A program made the position numbers and the translations under genes. From Hansfordia pulvinata (lineage: Eukaryota > Ascomycota > Sordariomycetes > Xylariales), in NCBI GenBank assembly GCA_006538405.1, contig BJKQ01000005.1, positions 1,488,001 through 1,552,000 on the forward strand: a DNA stretch of 64,000 bases, read 5' to 3'. The stretch's first letter is position 1. Each line of letters opens with the position of its first letter. Positions 26,388-37,226 of the stretch are shown here, piece after piece. The notes under the pieces are model-generated. The model worked only from the letters and a program-made list of their open reading frames with translations, was not told where the DNA came from and made no database searches.

Positions 26388-28726
26388 GAAGGTTGCAATC
26401 TACATGTATAGCTCCCATTTATCGACCATCTAGGGGCTTGTGTGCAGTGAAGGGTGCAGGCCCTGGGTATGCAGAGCTGCATGGGCACGCATTGACACGG
26501 CCAGTACCTAACGTCCCGTCCTGGCTTCTGGCTTGCGCGTCCTCAACAGTTGCCGTACATGTGCAGTACTATGTACATGTACGTCAAACTCAATTGACCA
26601 AGATAACAAGGGCTTGCGTTGAGGCTGCAAGCTCGCACGTGGCTCGTACTGTCACAAGTCCTGCCCTCGAGAGTAAATCTCGGTCTCTTGCTTGCTCATC
26701 AAAGGGTCGTTGAAGTCCTCGTCACCAGCAGGCAAATAGGCCCGTACGGGTCGAGTGGGAGGTTGTAATCACAGGTACGACAGGCGGAACACGAGGGTAC
26801 GTAATGGATGGAGCGGCCCAGGCGACTCGGACCAATCCGCATGGCGCGCCACGGCATCCCTACGGCGGTTGACGACGCAACTTGGCCCCGTGGCGGAGAC
26901 GGGCGTACGCAACCTTGCCATTCCGCTCCCTCGCTGGTCCCTGTTCCATCTGCGTTCCATTTTTCCACTCGGCTCGCCCGCCTCTCGTCCATCGGCAGTA
27001 CAGGTCGCAGCTGGTATGTAGGCCAAGTAATAGGGCACCTGAGGTACTCATTCGCCTGGACACCTACGAATACTCGTACTGCTGGGCGCCTTCCGTCGGG
27101 ACTGAGATACTCGTAGGGGGGAAAATTACTGCAGGCGCTTGTGCGGCGTGCGTCAACTGGTGCGTGTCTGTTCCACTCGTGTCTGTTGCCTCGTCGCCCC
27201 CGTCCCGCCATCCATCGTCACCGTTTGTACCTAATCATCGTCTGTCTTGCCTGCGGCCCCGGTCACTGGAGATCTGCTGGACCTGCAGTCTCTGCTCGTG
27301 CTTGTGCACGAGGACTCGTACTCGTGCAAGCACTGGGCACCCGAAGCCAGATGCTCCCACTGACTTGATAATTCATCAAGCCATCGCTTGGCATCGTGCG
27401 CCCCCTGGCCCGGTTGACACCGCAGTTGACGTGCTGGCGTACGAGTCCTCGCTCGACTTGCGCAACGGCCGACTCACTGTCCGCCCCGTCGTGCCCCCAA
27501 ACGCGCACGACGTACACGTAAAGTGACTCCCCAGGTCTTATCGCAAATTCTCGCAATCCATGCAATTTGCCTTTATTTGCGTCTCGTGGTCCTCTTCACT
27601 GCTCCTGTCTGTTTCCTTCTGCTCTGCTCAGATATATGCCAGCCCAGCTTTGCGTGCTTCGATATCCGGTACCTACACACATACGGTCCTCGCGCCGCGG
27701 CTGTGTTGGCCCGTCCGAGTCTGGTACATCCGCCCGCGCATATTTGCACCCAGCGCCCATCCCTCACTGGTACCTCTGCAGCAGAGCTCGGTACCCGCCG
27801 GCCGATCGCGCGCCCAAAAGGAACCTACTTCCCACAGCCCGAAGACGTGCGAGTACCGGCCCGCCTGCGCCGGCTCGTATCCCTCACCCGCACTCAGCCC
27901 ACCGGCCCCCCGTCTAAGCCTCCAGGCCGCCACGGTACCCAGTACTCGGGCTGCCTCGGTGGCTGCTCGTAACGTCTCTTCCGCACGGGAGGTACGCAGT
28001 ACTCTGGAAGGCAGAGGTACTATCGGCCGGTACATCCATCCAATCCAGTCCTTGGAACCTGGCTGCAGGAGAATCGGGTGTACAGGCCTGCGCACCCTGC
28101 CCTGCCACGCATCCCCAGGGCTGCCACACGCCCCCCCCCCGGCCTTCGACGGGCGCCAGGGCCTTGCTAACCCACGACCGTCCTCCACGGCTCACTCTCT
28201 ACCGCCTGTCGGGCTGTGCCAGCGCTTCTTCCTCTTCACCTCCGACCCGCGCCCCTCCGCCTTCTCCTGCCTTTCCCTCCTCCCTCCGCCTCGCCTACCA
28301 ACCGCACCGCCAACAATCGGCAACCCTTCCGTCGACAAGACGCCGCCGTCGTCGTCGCTTCTGTCGCCGTCGCCGCCGTCGCCCTCGCTCACGCCTTCCC
28401 TTCGGCCGTCGTCTCGTCACGACCATTACGCTCGCTCGACCGCCACCTCTTGATCCCGTCGGCTTTGCCAACACCCAGCACTCTGCGCCAAGACGCTCTC
28501 CCGACGACTTCTCCCACGCAGCGGCGCATACCTCACCCTCACGCACAGGCAATGAGAAACCAGTAGACGGCCCCCTTCGAGGACCGTCAAGCACAGCTTC
28601 ACCACGCTTCACCACGCAACTCGATCGAATTGCTTCCTGCGGCCGTCGCCTCGCTCGGCCGCACCCAGCAGCACGACAAAAGCCTCGAATTACTAGCATA
28701 CACTCGGTTACATTGGGCTCGTCGCC

Positions 28727-30132
28727 ATGTCCCACCACGGGGGGCATCCTGGCAGCGGCCAGGGAGGCCACGGCGAAGATTGGGCCAAGGACATGACTTC
28801 TCAGTTCCAGCAGATGATGCTCATCCGGGGCGATGGACCTCGCGAACGGGCTTCTTCGACCAACCTTCGGGCTTCTAACTCCTCAGGTCCCGAGAGACCC
28901 TCTACATCTCACAGCCACGGCATGCCTACGACGACACCCCCCTCTTACTCCTCCCTACGAAACCAGCCCATAGTGCCCACGGCGCCTGCTCCCCACGACA
29001 AGACTGCCGTGAAGTTTCGCAACACGCTTCTCTCTCTTTCCATGACCCCCCAGCAGTACGAAAACCCCGGCCTCCTCGACGAGGCCCTGCAGGCGATACC
29101 TCTGGAGAGGATATATGGCGAGGCCGACGAAGAAAGCCAGGTCTTGCAAGCGTCCGCCGAGAGCATGGGTGACGGCCGACCACCGCAATGGGGCTACCAG
29201 GACTGTGTGATCCGCGCCCTTTTGAGGTGAGTTTCCAATCGGAGTGCTTCTTGCCCCCTTGACTAAGACTAATTGTTTGCAGATGGTTTAAGAGGTCCTT
29301 CTTCAGCTGGGTCAACAACCCGCCGTGCCCCATGTGCTGCTCGCCCACAGTAGCCACCGGCCCCCCACAGAAACCCGACCCCGAAGAGCAGGCCTGCGGT
29401 GCCGTACGAGTCGAGGTATACCAGTGCTCTACGTGTGGAGCCTTCGAGCGCTTCCCCCGATACAGCGATGTCTGGCGCCTACTGCAGACAAGGAGAGGCC
29501 GATGCGGTGAATGGGCCAACTGCTTCAGCATGCTGTGTCGTGCCGTGGGAGGCCGCGTGCGTTGGGTGTGGAACAGCGAGGACCACGTCTGGACCGAAGT
29601 GTACTCGGAGCACAACAAGCGATGGATTCATGTCGACGCCTGCGAAGAGGCCTGGGACAACCCGCGGCTGTACACCGAAGGGTGGGGGAAGTCCATGTCG
29701 TACTGCATTGCTTTCAGCATTGACGGCGCGACCGACGTCACCAGCAGATACGTGCGCAAGAGCCAGTTTGCTCTCCCGCGCAGCCGATGCTCTGAGGAGG
29801 TCTTGGCCTACGTCCTCCAGGAGATCAAGGGTCAGCGCCGCAGCAACATGGACAAAGAGCAACGGTTCCGCCTGGAGAAGGAGGACTCGCGCGAGAGCCG
29901 GGAACTGCGAAGCTATGTCATCGCCCCTATCGCATCAGCTGTTTCCAGGACGGTACAGCAGGGCCATGTTCCCCCGGTGCCTGCCCTTCCCTCCAGAACC
30001 AACCAGCAAACGCGACCCAACGAGGACCAGAAGCTGCCTGCAGAGCAGCCTGGCCGACAGAGCGGCAACGCCGAATGGGTGGCAGCGCGCCGAGAGAATG
30101 GCCGCCACAACCAACAATACCGAGAGCCTTGA
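28727..30132 (+). CDS. PNG1: Cytosolic peptide:N-glycanase PNG1 (two exons)
   Basis: PNG1 strips N-glycans from misfolded glycoproteins exported from the ER, ahead of proteasomal degradation. The gene has two exons, 28727-29226 and 29283-30132, with a 56-nt GTGAGT...GCAG intron of phase 2 that rejoins ...RALLR with WFKRSFFSW. The product is 449 residues. The transglutaminase-like core carries a zinc site of two CxxC pairs (Cys182/185 and Cys215/218) and a complete triad: Cys241 in RGRCGEW, His268 in EDHVWTEVY and Asp285 in HVDACEE. The 27 and 17 residue spacing equals that of yeast Png1 (C191, H218, D235). The start [11 protein letters not shown] is the first Met of the frame. There is no signal peptide, so the protein is cytosolic. 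The N. crassa orthologue is reported to be catalytically dead with triad changes; this one looks competent. Confidence 0.95.
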
Positions 30133-33100
30133 ACGGTGATTCAGGGTTTCCGACCATTCTGATCCGAAACTAAGACTACGTTACAACAACTACACCGCAT
30201 TTACGACTATCATCATGAGCAACATGATGATTCGAGCACAGAGATGCGAGCACCGATCTGCTTGCTGCGCAGCTCCAACAAAGCGCCAGCCCGAGAAGAG
30301 ATTGCGTGCCGGCTTTGCCTCGCATACCATACCATATTCGACCACTTTCCATTTGTCCGACTCAGCGAGCCCACGCTTCTACGTGGCCATTCTGCGTGTC
30401 ACATGCACGCCATGTATTCATACCACCGGCATCAGACTCCTCGGAGCTACTCACATTCATCGTTTTCGTCTTCCCTTACTTTACTACGACGCGGTCTGCG
30501 GACCACTCTTGCTCTGGGTCAACACATTTCACGGCGCAAAGGGGTGATCCTCGACAGGGAATCATAGCATCCAGTCCACGGACAGGTTTCAGGCGCGGAA
30601 AGTGGATTTCCAATGCGCAGCCCGGGGCGTTTTGGGCACACACCATACTATTGTATATCTGCATCATGATTTAAGACGGCCACGGCAGCTACCAGGACAT
30701 GAAAGAGAGGGAAAACAAGGGGATACAAGAGCCGAGCCGCGGTATTGGCGGCTCGGTCGGGAAGGCCACGAGAGAGGGTTCCCATGCGCCACCGAGGTTG
30801 GCGGCTGGAGAGCGTAATGGCCAGCCACCATGGGTGGCACGAGGACACTCGGGGCTCACACGGTACAAGGCACGACACCCAGTAAAGGATCTGGGCGTGA
30901 CCACGGCGTGTTTGGCCAAAGAAAAGCTCACCAACTCAAATAGCCACTGAATAGACTTGTGGTCTCTTGCACTCGAACGGTTTTCGTGAATGGAGACTGA
31001 CAGTGACTCTGCCCGCGAGGGGCGTACCCGTACTCCATCCTAGCCTTGCTTTTCAGTTGCAATCCTCCTGCGTGGTGGCTTACGATGACGCCGGGCGTAC
31101 GAGTACTCGGACGTGCAGGTACAATTGCACCCAGGGCAAGGTGGCCCATGCCATGTCGCGTCAGGGCAACAACGTCAGAGGTGAACTGACACGGCACAAG
31201 GGACCGACTTGGATTGGGCGGCGGGGGTCTGGACTGGGCCCTTGTTTCGCTGAGGTTCCAAGGGCCGACCTTGTCCGAGTCAGAAAATATCCTAGTCTCA
31301 AAAGTACGAGTAGTCGAGAAGCGAGAGGGACGAAATGGAAGGAGTTGAGAAGAGACTCGGAGAGAGCGACTTGAAAAAAAAAAGAAGAAAAATTGAGAGG
31401 AGGGAAAAAACAAAACGAAAAGGAGCACGAAAAAGAGGCGTCGGTCCAGACTCCTCTTGCCAGGGGCGAAGAGGCGGGGGATACGGCTCCGCTAGCCACG
31501 CGGCTTCGCGGGGCCTTGGAGGGGCGGCGTCTCTGCTGGCGCCATGTCGCTGTCGCGGCTGTCGAGGGTGGTCTGATTTTCCCAAGACATCTGGGAGAGA
31601 GAAAGAGACAGAGAGATCTTGTGCGTGGGTGAGTAAGGGGAGAGCCCTATCTCAGGAGAGGTTCGATGGGGCGTTTACTTTGTGTCACACGTCTTAGAAG
31701 CTACCTGGGGGTCCTCCGCTCTAGGCGGAGCAAAGTCGATTCCTCTTTCTTTTCTCAATAATTTTTTTTCCTCGTCCGGTTCAGACGTGCGATGACGAGT
31801 CTGGTCGAGACATGAGGGCGATCCGGGGTCCAGGGGAGTGGAATGCGCCGGGACTTCATTGTCATCACTTTCCGAGCCTCCTCTCTCTCTCTCTCTTTCT
31901 CCCCTATCACCACGCGGCGCAGTGGCAGATAATGATAAGGAAATCAATAGAAAAGAGAGATAAGAGGGGGATAGGCAGCCATGTGAGCGCAACCATCCCC
32001 CAAGCCGGACACTCCGCCCCCGGTCTCTCCCTCTCCCGGCCCGGGGGCGGAGTTTCCCCCAGACCCCCGACTTACGAGTAACCCCCGACCCCATCACACA
32101 CACACACACACGGGGCACGTAGCGGAGAACAGACAGCTTCCGCTGCCGATCCACTCGCGCAAAGTCAATGTCCTGCGGCGTCCAGCTGAGCTCAGGGACC
32201 ACCCCCCTCCCTCGCTTGGGGAAAGAAGAGGGGGAGGGGGGGGGGTGATGGGGAGATTAGCGCGCGCTTGCCCTCTCTCTTTCTTGCTTCTATGCTTTCC
32301 AGCGCTCTAGACAGGCGGCGTCTTGTCACAACGCACTATGGCAATTGGTGTGTAGCAATGTGCTCGTGCATCCGAGGGCGCGCGGATCAGACAGCAAGAC
32401 GATAGAGCCCGCTCGTCCTTTGATGTTGCTCCTGCTTATTCTTTCTCCTTCGTTTCAATCGTGCTTCGTATGCCGCCGTCGGGATTAGCGCCGGGAGGTA
32501 CGTGAGAGCTTGCTGGGATATGGGACCCGAAGATGATTGGGGGGGGGGGGCTGGCACATGCGTGTCTTGGGAGGCGCAACGCGTCTGTCGGCGTTCTCTC
32601 GGCTGTCGGCGGCTGTCTCGCTGGCTTCCAAGGCTTTTGTGAGTGTCAAGCGCACCTGTCTCTCGGAGCCCGGGGTCCTCAACGCGGCGGCCCGAGGTGG
32701 CGGTCGACTGTTCCGAGACTACAAGTACGCGGCGCTTCTGGGCCACATCGAGGGCTGGCGTTTTGGACTCTGCATCGGCGGTAATCTACGGCCCCGAGGG
32801 CTACTCGTGTGGGCCAGCTTCATGACCCCGGCGTGCGCGTTTACCTCGACAGATAGTCTCGTGGGTGCGCACGCCCGAGTTCGCCGCTGTGTGCGTTGTA
32901 TACTGGAACATGTCTGAGAGGTAGGGACGTGTTTTTTATTTTTCTTTTTTTCTCTTCTCTCTTTTGCTTTCGAAGCACTGCGGGGCCCTAATCACGACGA
33001 GAAAATCTCACAGATGGTCACACGGAAAGTCGAGCCCTCTTCGAGGCGCCTGTTGACGTCGCTTTCATGGATACGGCTCACTATTTCCAAAAACACAGCG

Positions 33101-33587
33101 CCCAGAGTAGATGGACGCATGGCTCGCTATGACCTCGTGGTCTTACTGCTGATAGGAATGCATGTCTCGCTGGGTGGGAAAATACTCCAATACCGCTTTG
33201 CTCATGAATGATTCTGATGTCAATGATTGACCGGCTGCGCCGTCGAGTGGCGATGCCACGCTGATCGCCAGTGAAGCTTGCCCTGCGCCGATTCCGACGT
33301 GCGTTGATAAGCCTCGCAGCTCCCGCGACTCGCCTGTACGCCGACATCGTACTGCCGATCAAGTGCCGCGAAGGTGAAGTCGATGATTCACCCGGCAGTC
33401 CCTATCGTTCGTCGTGGATTTTTGAGTGACGGCACCCTGGCTCGCAGGTCAGTCGAGAACAGGCGATCCGAGATATTCGCGATCCACATACCTGTTTATC
33501 ACCATTCTTGGGCGGACTGGATGACTCGGAAGATGCGGCCCAGGTAGGGTCCGAGTCCCTGGTAGTCTCGAAATGGCCCAGCCTCCG
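30133..33587. other. Intergenic region, low-complexity tracts
   Basis: This holds the PNG1 3' UTR and then purine- or pyrimidine-rich tracts (AAAAGAAGAAAAATTG near 31374-31395, CT run 31882-31896, a short CA run near 32096-32112, G runs near 32233-32246 and 32538-32550). Exact TACTCGTA/TACGAGTA copies lie at 31098, 31305 and 32073. No frame is convincing; 32537-32917 (126 codons) has shadow-like composition. Confidence 0.6.
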
Positions 33588-34292
33588 TCATCGAAAGCCC
33601 AGAAGGGGGTCTGAGAAGGGTATAGGGACCTCGAAAGGGGGTCCCTGTCGACCGCGTCGCAACTTGTTCAGGATCATTTCGGAGACACGGCCGTCCGGGG
33701 GGTTCGGGGTGCTGAAGGGGTCTCTCCACGGATCGAGTATCCGCATGGCATCTGCGTACTTGCGCTCCAGCATCGCGCGGAACTCGGGGGGCGCCCCCAT
33801 CTTCTAGATGATGGAGTCGACGTAGCAGGCCCGGCTGAGCGTCGACCTCTCCCGCGTGTCTGCCAGCTCGACCGGGTACGCGTCGACGAGGGTCCCGACC
33901 ACCCGGTGGAGCAGCGACACGAGGAAGGCCTTGGTGTAGGTGAAGGTCGCGGGGTCGTAGGCGGCGCGCCACTGCTCCTGGATCAGGAACGTGTCGAGGA
34001 ACTCGCGCGTCTTGGTCTTGTCGACGTCCGTGGAGAACGCGTATACGTCCTGTGCCGAGCGCCGGAGGGACACCCACCTCGGCTCGTCCAAGGCGAAGAA
34101 GGCGAAGACCAGGGGCCGCACGGGCTCGCGGATGCCGTTGCACGTGACCTCGAAGCATATGCGGCCCCTCGACCCTGTGAAGACGCTGCGCAGCCGCCAG
34201 TCGGTCCGAGCGAGCGATGATGCCGAGGGGAAGTCCAGCTCGCAGAATATCATGATCAGCAGCTCGGTCGGGAGGCCGGAGCGTCCCGGCAT
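33588..34292 (-). pseudogene. F-box-like protein interrupted by an in-frame TAG
   Basis: Read on the minus strand from ATG 34292, the frame opens MPGRSGLPTELLIMIFCELDFPSASSLARTDWRLRSV, a fungal F-box-like motif of the kind that recruits a substrate adaptor to an SCF ubiquitin ligase through Skp1. The rest looks like a fungal lineage-expanded F-box family: FAFFALDEPRW, REFLDTFLIQEQWRAAYD and VVGTLVDAYPVELADTRERS. At 33804-33806 a TAG stops it after CYVDSII. The same frame then continues with family-like sequence (KMGAPPEFRAMLERKYADAM) to a stop at 33588-33590. A single C-to-T change in a Gln codon would explain the stop. The frame also extends upstream to an ATG at 34472, but the extra 60 residues look like leader sequence. 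This is either a recent pseudogene or a truncated protein. Confidence 0.6.
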
Positions 34293-35202
34293 CTTGTCGA
34301 GGCTCAGTTCGGAAGGGGCAGGGAGATGGGGGTGCTGTGCTCGAGGGTAGATGAATACTGGGTACTTGTGTCGATTCGGTCCTTGAGGGGCTGATAACAA
34401 ACCATACCTAGGAGATGGATATCGCTCGACAGCCGCACAGATGAAGGAAGCAGTTTGGGCGTAGGTAGACATTGATCGTGATGGTCCTTCATACAGGCTG
34501 TACGCACGCCACCGAACCTTGAATCATATTTCTAGATTGTTTGACAAGTTCGAGGAAGGGATGAGCTTCGGAAGTCGAGGACAGGAGCCATGAACCAAGT
34601 TGACTGGCATTGGTTGTCGCTTCCCCTGCCGAACGTACCAAGGCGCGCCTCCCTCAACCCCTCGATAAACGACGAGACCCCGTTCTCATCTACGACACAT
34701 GAAATGAAAGTTCAGGGTTGCCTTGGTAGTTGAGGCTCTGGCTCCAGACCGAGGCGGCACGCGCCACTGGGCCTGAATAAAAGACACCTAAGGGGCTGTA
34801 CTCGGGAGCCCAAGTCACGTCATCTTCCGACAACTCAATACAGGTACCGCACGTATCACTGCTCATGCGGGCTGCCATGCCTGACGTGGCTCAATGGGCA
34901 GCAGAAAGAGGTTACGATACAGGTACCGACGTTTTGGCCCTGTGAGATGAGTCTCTGAAGGTATTAAATTCATATGGGACGGGAATGTAGATAGGAGAAA
35001 ACGATTGCAATTCTGTATCTGCCGTAGACGAGCTGGCCTTTCACCTCCAAAATCCACAGAGCCGCGTCCTGCCAACACTGATGCCCATTACCGTCCCCGG
35101 ACGCTCGCTCCATGCACCCAGTCCATGGCCCCGGGAGGCGCTCGACTGTGGTGTGAGACGAGTCAGTATACCAATGTGGCGCCCCGTTGCGAGCGCCTGG
35201 CC
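34293..35202. other. Intergenic region between the two F-box-type genes
   Basis: Minus-strand fragments at 34690-34878, 34863-35078 and 34970-35206 have protein-like composition (for example EDDVTWAPEYSPLGVFYSG and DAALWILEVKGQLVYGRYR). They sit in different frames and match nothing I know. A further decayed gene is possible but not demonstrable by eye. Confidence 0.3.
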
Positions 35203-35957
35203 TCAAGATCCATCATGCCTCACTGAGTCCATCCGTGCTATATCTTCCATCCGAGCGGCAACATCTCTCGCTATCTCGCCGCTGGTGTGGTGCGTATATG
35301 TCTCGACAACCCTCTGGTAGTACACGCTTGGAAATGTTTCATCATATTCCATGGCAATGCGTTGGCTGTCAGGCCCAGTTGACCACACTCTTAATAATCC
35401 TCCAGAATCGCAGTAATAATCGGTTTGCATCTAGTCCATTCCCAGATGGGTACAGGGTGTTTCGACAGTGTGCCAGGCCCGACTTTGCCGTCTTTTGGAT
35501 ACGTGAATTCAGTAGACACAGAAGGAGGCGGAAAAACAGAGATCGATGTTTCCGCAATCCCAAAAGAAAAGCCTTCCTCGGGAAACGAGGTACACGACGC
35601 CAGGTGCTCAGCGATGAAAGACCTGAGACGGTCGAGCCTCTGTTCGTCGAGTGCTATCTGATCTGCCTCCCCGATCTCTGGCATGTTCCGCGGTCCATTG
35701 AGTAGAAGGTAAGCTGTAGTAAACACAAACGGATGCAGGTATCTGGGAACTGTGTTCATCATGGCACAGTAGCTGATCGATCTCTCATTCTCTTCCACGA
35801 TGCGGGAAAGGTAACGGTTGACCCGGTAGAGAGTGAATACTGTCGGGAGATCGCAGTTCTCAAAGATGAGCAACAGCACCTCGACGGGTAAGTTGAGAAA
35901 CAAAAGCTCGAAGCGTAAGTTAAGCCCGGGCGCGTTGCTGGACGCCATGGGGTCCAT
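35203..35957 (-). pseudogene. Second F-box-like gene, probably frameshifted near its end
   Basis: The minus-strand frame from 35957 starts MDPMASSNAPGLNL and shows an F-box-like helix set, LPVEVLLLIFENCDLPTVFTLYRVNRYLSRI. It is followed by PRYLHPFVFTTAYLLLNGPRN, then a stop at 35391-35393 after ITAILEDY. A second minus-strand frame, 35203-35430, contains YYQRVVETYTHHTSGEIARDVAARMEDIARM. Its pattern resembles the RVVGTLVDAYPVELADTRERS helix of the neighbouring F-box-like gene. Moving between the two frames needs one extra base, for instance in the three-A run (minus strand) at 35424-35426. The alternative is a real protein of 188 residues ending at LEDY. The F-box assignment is from sequence pattern only. 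The gene shares strand and family type with the one at 33588-34292, so they are probably old tandem relatives. Confidence 0.45.
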
Positions 35958-36662
35958 GCGGGTAGAATCTAAGCCGGGTTTGATTGCCGGGCTTCCGCCA
36001 GGGGGCTGAAGCTTGGGGAGCGAAGACGAGTTTGTTAGTGCCTAGAGAAACACCGCCGTGCCGAAATGGCCACATACCTCTGGATGTAGGATCAAGACGA
36101 TGTAGAAAAGAGGAAAGGAGCGCTCTGATGAAGCGGGTAGAAGAGTGACGATAACATAGAGAAGATGCAGAGAACGCCCTGGCGAAACGGGCAAAAGAGC
36201 TCGCATATATACCCGCGGAGGCGGATGGCAACGAGGACACAAACAAGCCGAAGACAGTTGGAGGCCAGCGAGAGAGGAGAAAAGGCCGACTGGCCTCCAG
36301 TTTGCAACCAGGGGTGGAGGTAAGCAGGGCTATAATGTAACATATGAGGCACGAACCACGGCAAACAACCAGAGGTAAAAGTAGTTTGCAAATCTGATGC
36401 CCCATGGCCTTGTCCTCCAGCTTTACTGCAGAGCCTGATGCCTCGATGCCTCGTCCTCGGAGCGCACCACCCAAACACGGTATCGGCAGAGGAGTTTGCC
36501 GCACATGTCAATCACACGTGCTTGTACGTAGGGTCAGAGTGCCGGGGAGGGGGTTTGCCAGAACAAAGAGATGATGGACAGTTGGTCCGCGAGTGCCCCA
36601 AATATACACGTTGCGTTGCTGGAACTAACATCACACACAAGCGGTGGTATCAAAGATCCTCG
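35958..36662. other. Spacer with a degenerate two-copy repeat
   Basis: No gene is supported. About 36097-36153 and 36154-36207 look like two diverged copies of a 55-nt unit: TAGAAAAGAGG...CTGATGAAGCGGG aligns with TAGAGAAGATG...CTGGCGAAACGGG. The minus-strand frame 35920-36504 runs through it but has shadow-like composition. Confidence 0.4.
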
Positions 36663-36738
36663 CTCGCCTACCAATAAATCACTCGCCTACCATTAACTTA
36701 CTCGCCTACCAACAACTCATTCGCCTACCAACAGCTCA
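36663..36738. repeat. Four tandem copies of a 19-bp unit
   Basis: Four 19-base units follow each other without gaps: 36663, 36682, 36701 and 36720. Each begins YTCGCCTACCA and ends in a variable A/T-rich octamer. The array lies six bases past the stop codon of the minus-strand Nudix gene, so it should be transcribed in its 3' UTR. Confidence 0.85.
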
Positions 36739-36744
36739 GAAAAC

Positions 36745-37181
36745 CTACAACTTGGCGACCCCCTTCTTGCCCCCTTCCTGTCCCGCCTCCCTCTCCGCCT
36801 CCTCGGCCCGCCTCTCCTCGTCCAGCACCTCCGTCCTCCCGCGCACCTCGACCTGCCACACGGAGCCCCGGCCAAAGTGTGAGAGGACCACCTTTTCCCA
36901 CTCGCCGCCCACCGCCGCCGTCGTTGTCGTCGATGACTCGCTGCCGCCTCCTCCGCTGGCAGTAGCCAGCTCCGGCCCGGGCTTGGCCAGGCTGAGGATG
37001 GACCGCCCGTCGGCCCTGCGCCGCCCCACGATCTCGGGGCAGATGACCTTGTCGGCCCAGGCGACGCGGGAAGACGGGTGGCGGAGGGCCCGGGGGTCGG
37101 CCGTGGTCGGCACGGCGGCCAGGAAGTCGCGGAGCCGCTGCCTCTGGGCGCGGTAGTGCTCGATCACTGCCGCCGATGACG

Positions 37182-37226
<45 letters not shown>

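Larger units (their letters stand above)
15666..28726. other. 13-kb gene-poor intergenic region
   Basis: I find no supportable gene in this 13 kb. It has 12 exact TACGAGTA/TACTCGTA copies (19764-27115), a CAG run (19486-19507), GACGAC triplets near 20858-20877, a GGGGGCACT tandem near 21198-21226, and two short perfect inverted repeats listed separately. About 16050-17350 is more AT-rich, with short frames on both strands (for example 16472-16984 minus and 16988-17176 plus) that may be remnants of an old gene but match nothing I know. The minus-strand frame 26019-26366 has protein-like composition in its last 80 codons but no recognisable family. The final 550 bases are a C/T-rich leader for PNG1. 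Confidence 0.6.
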
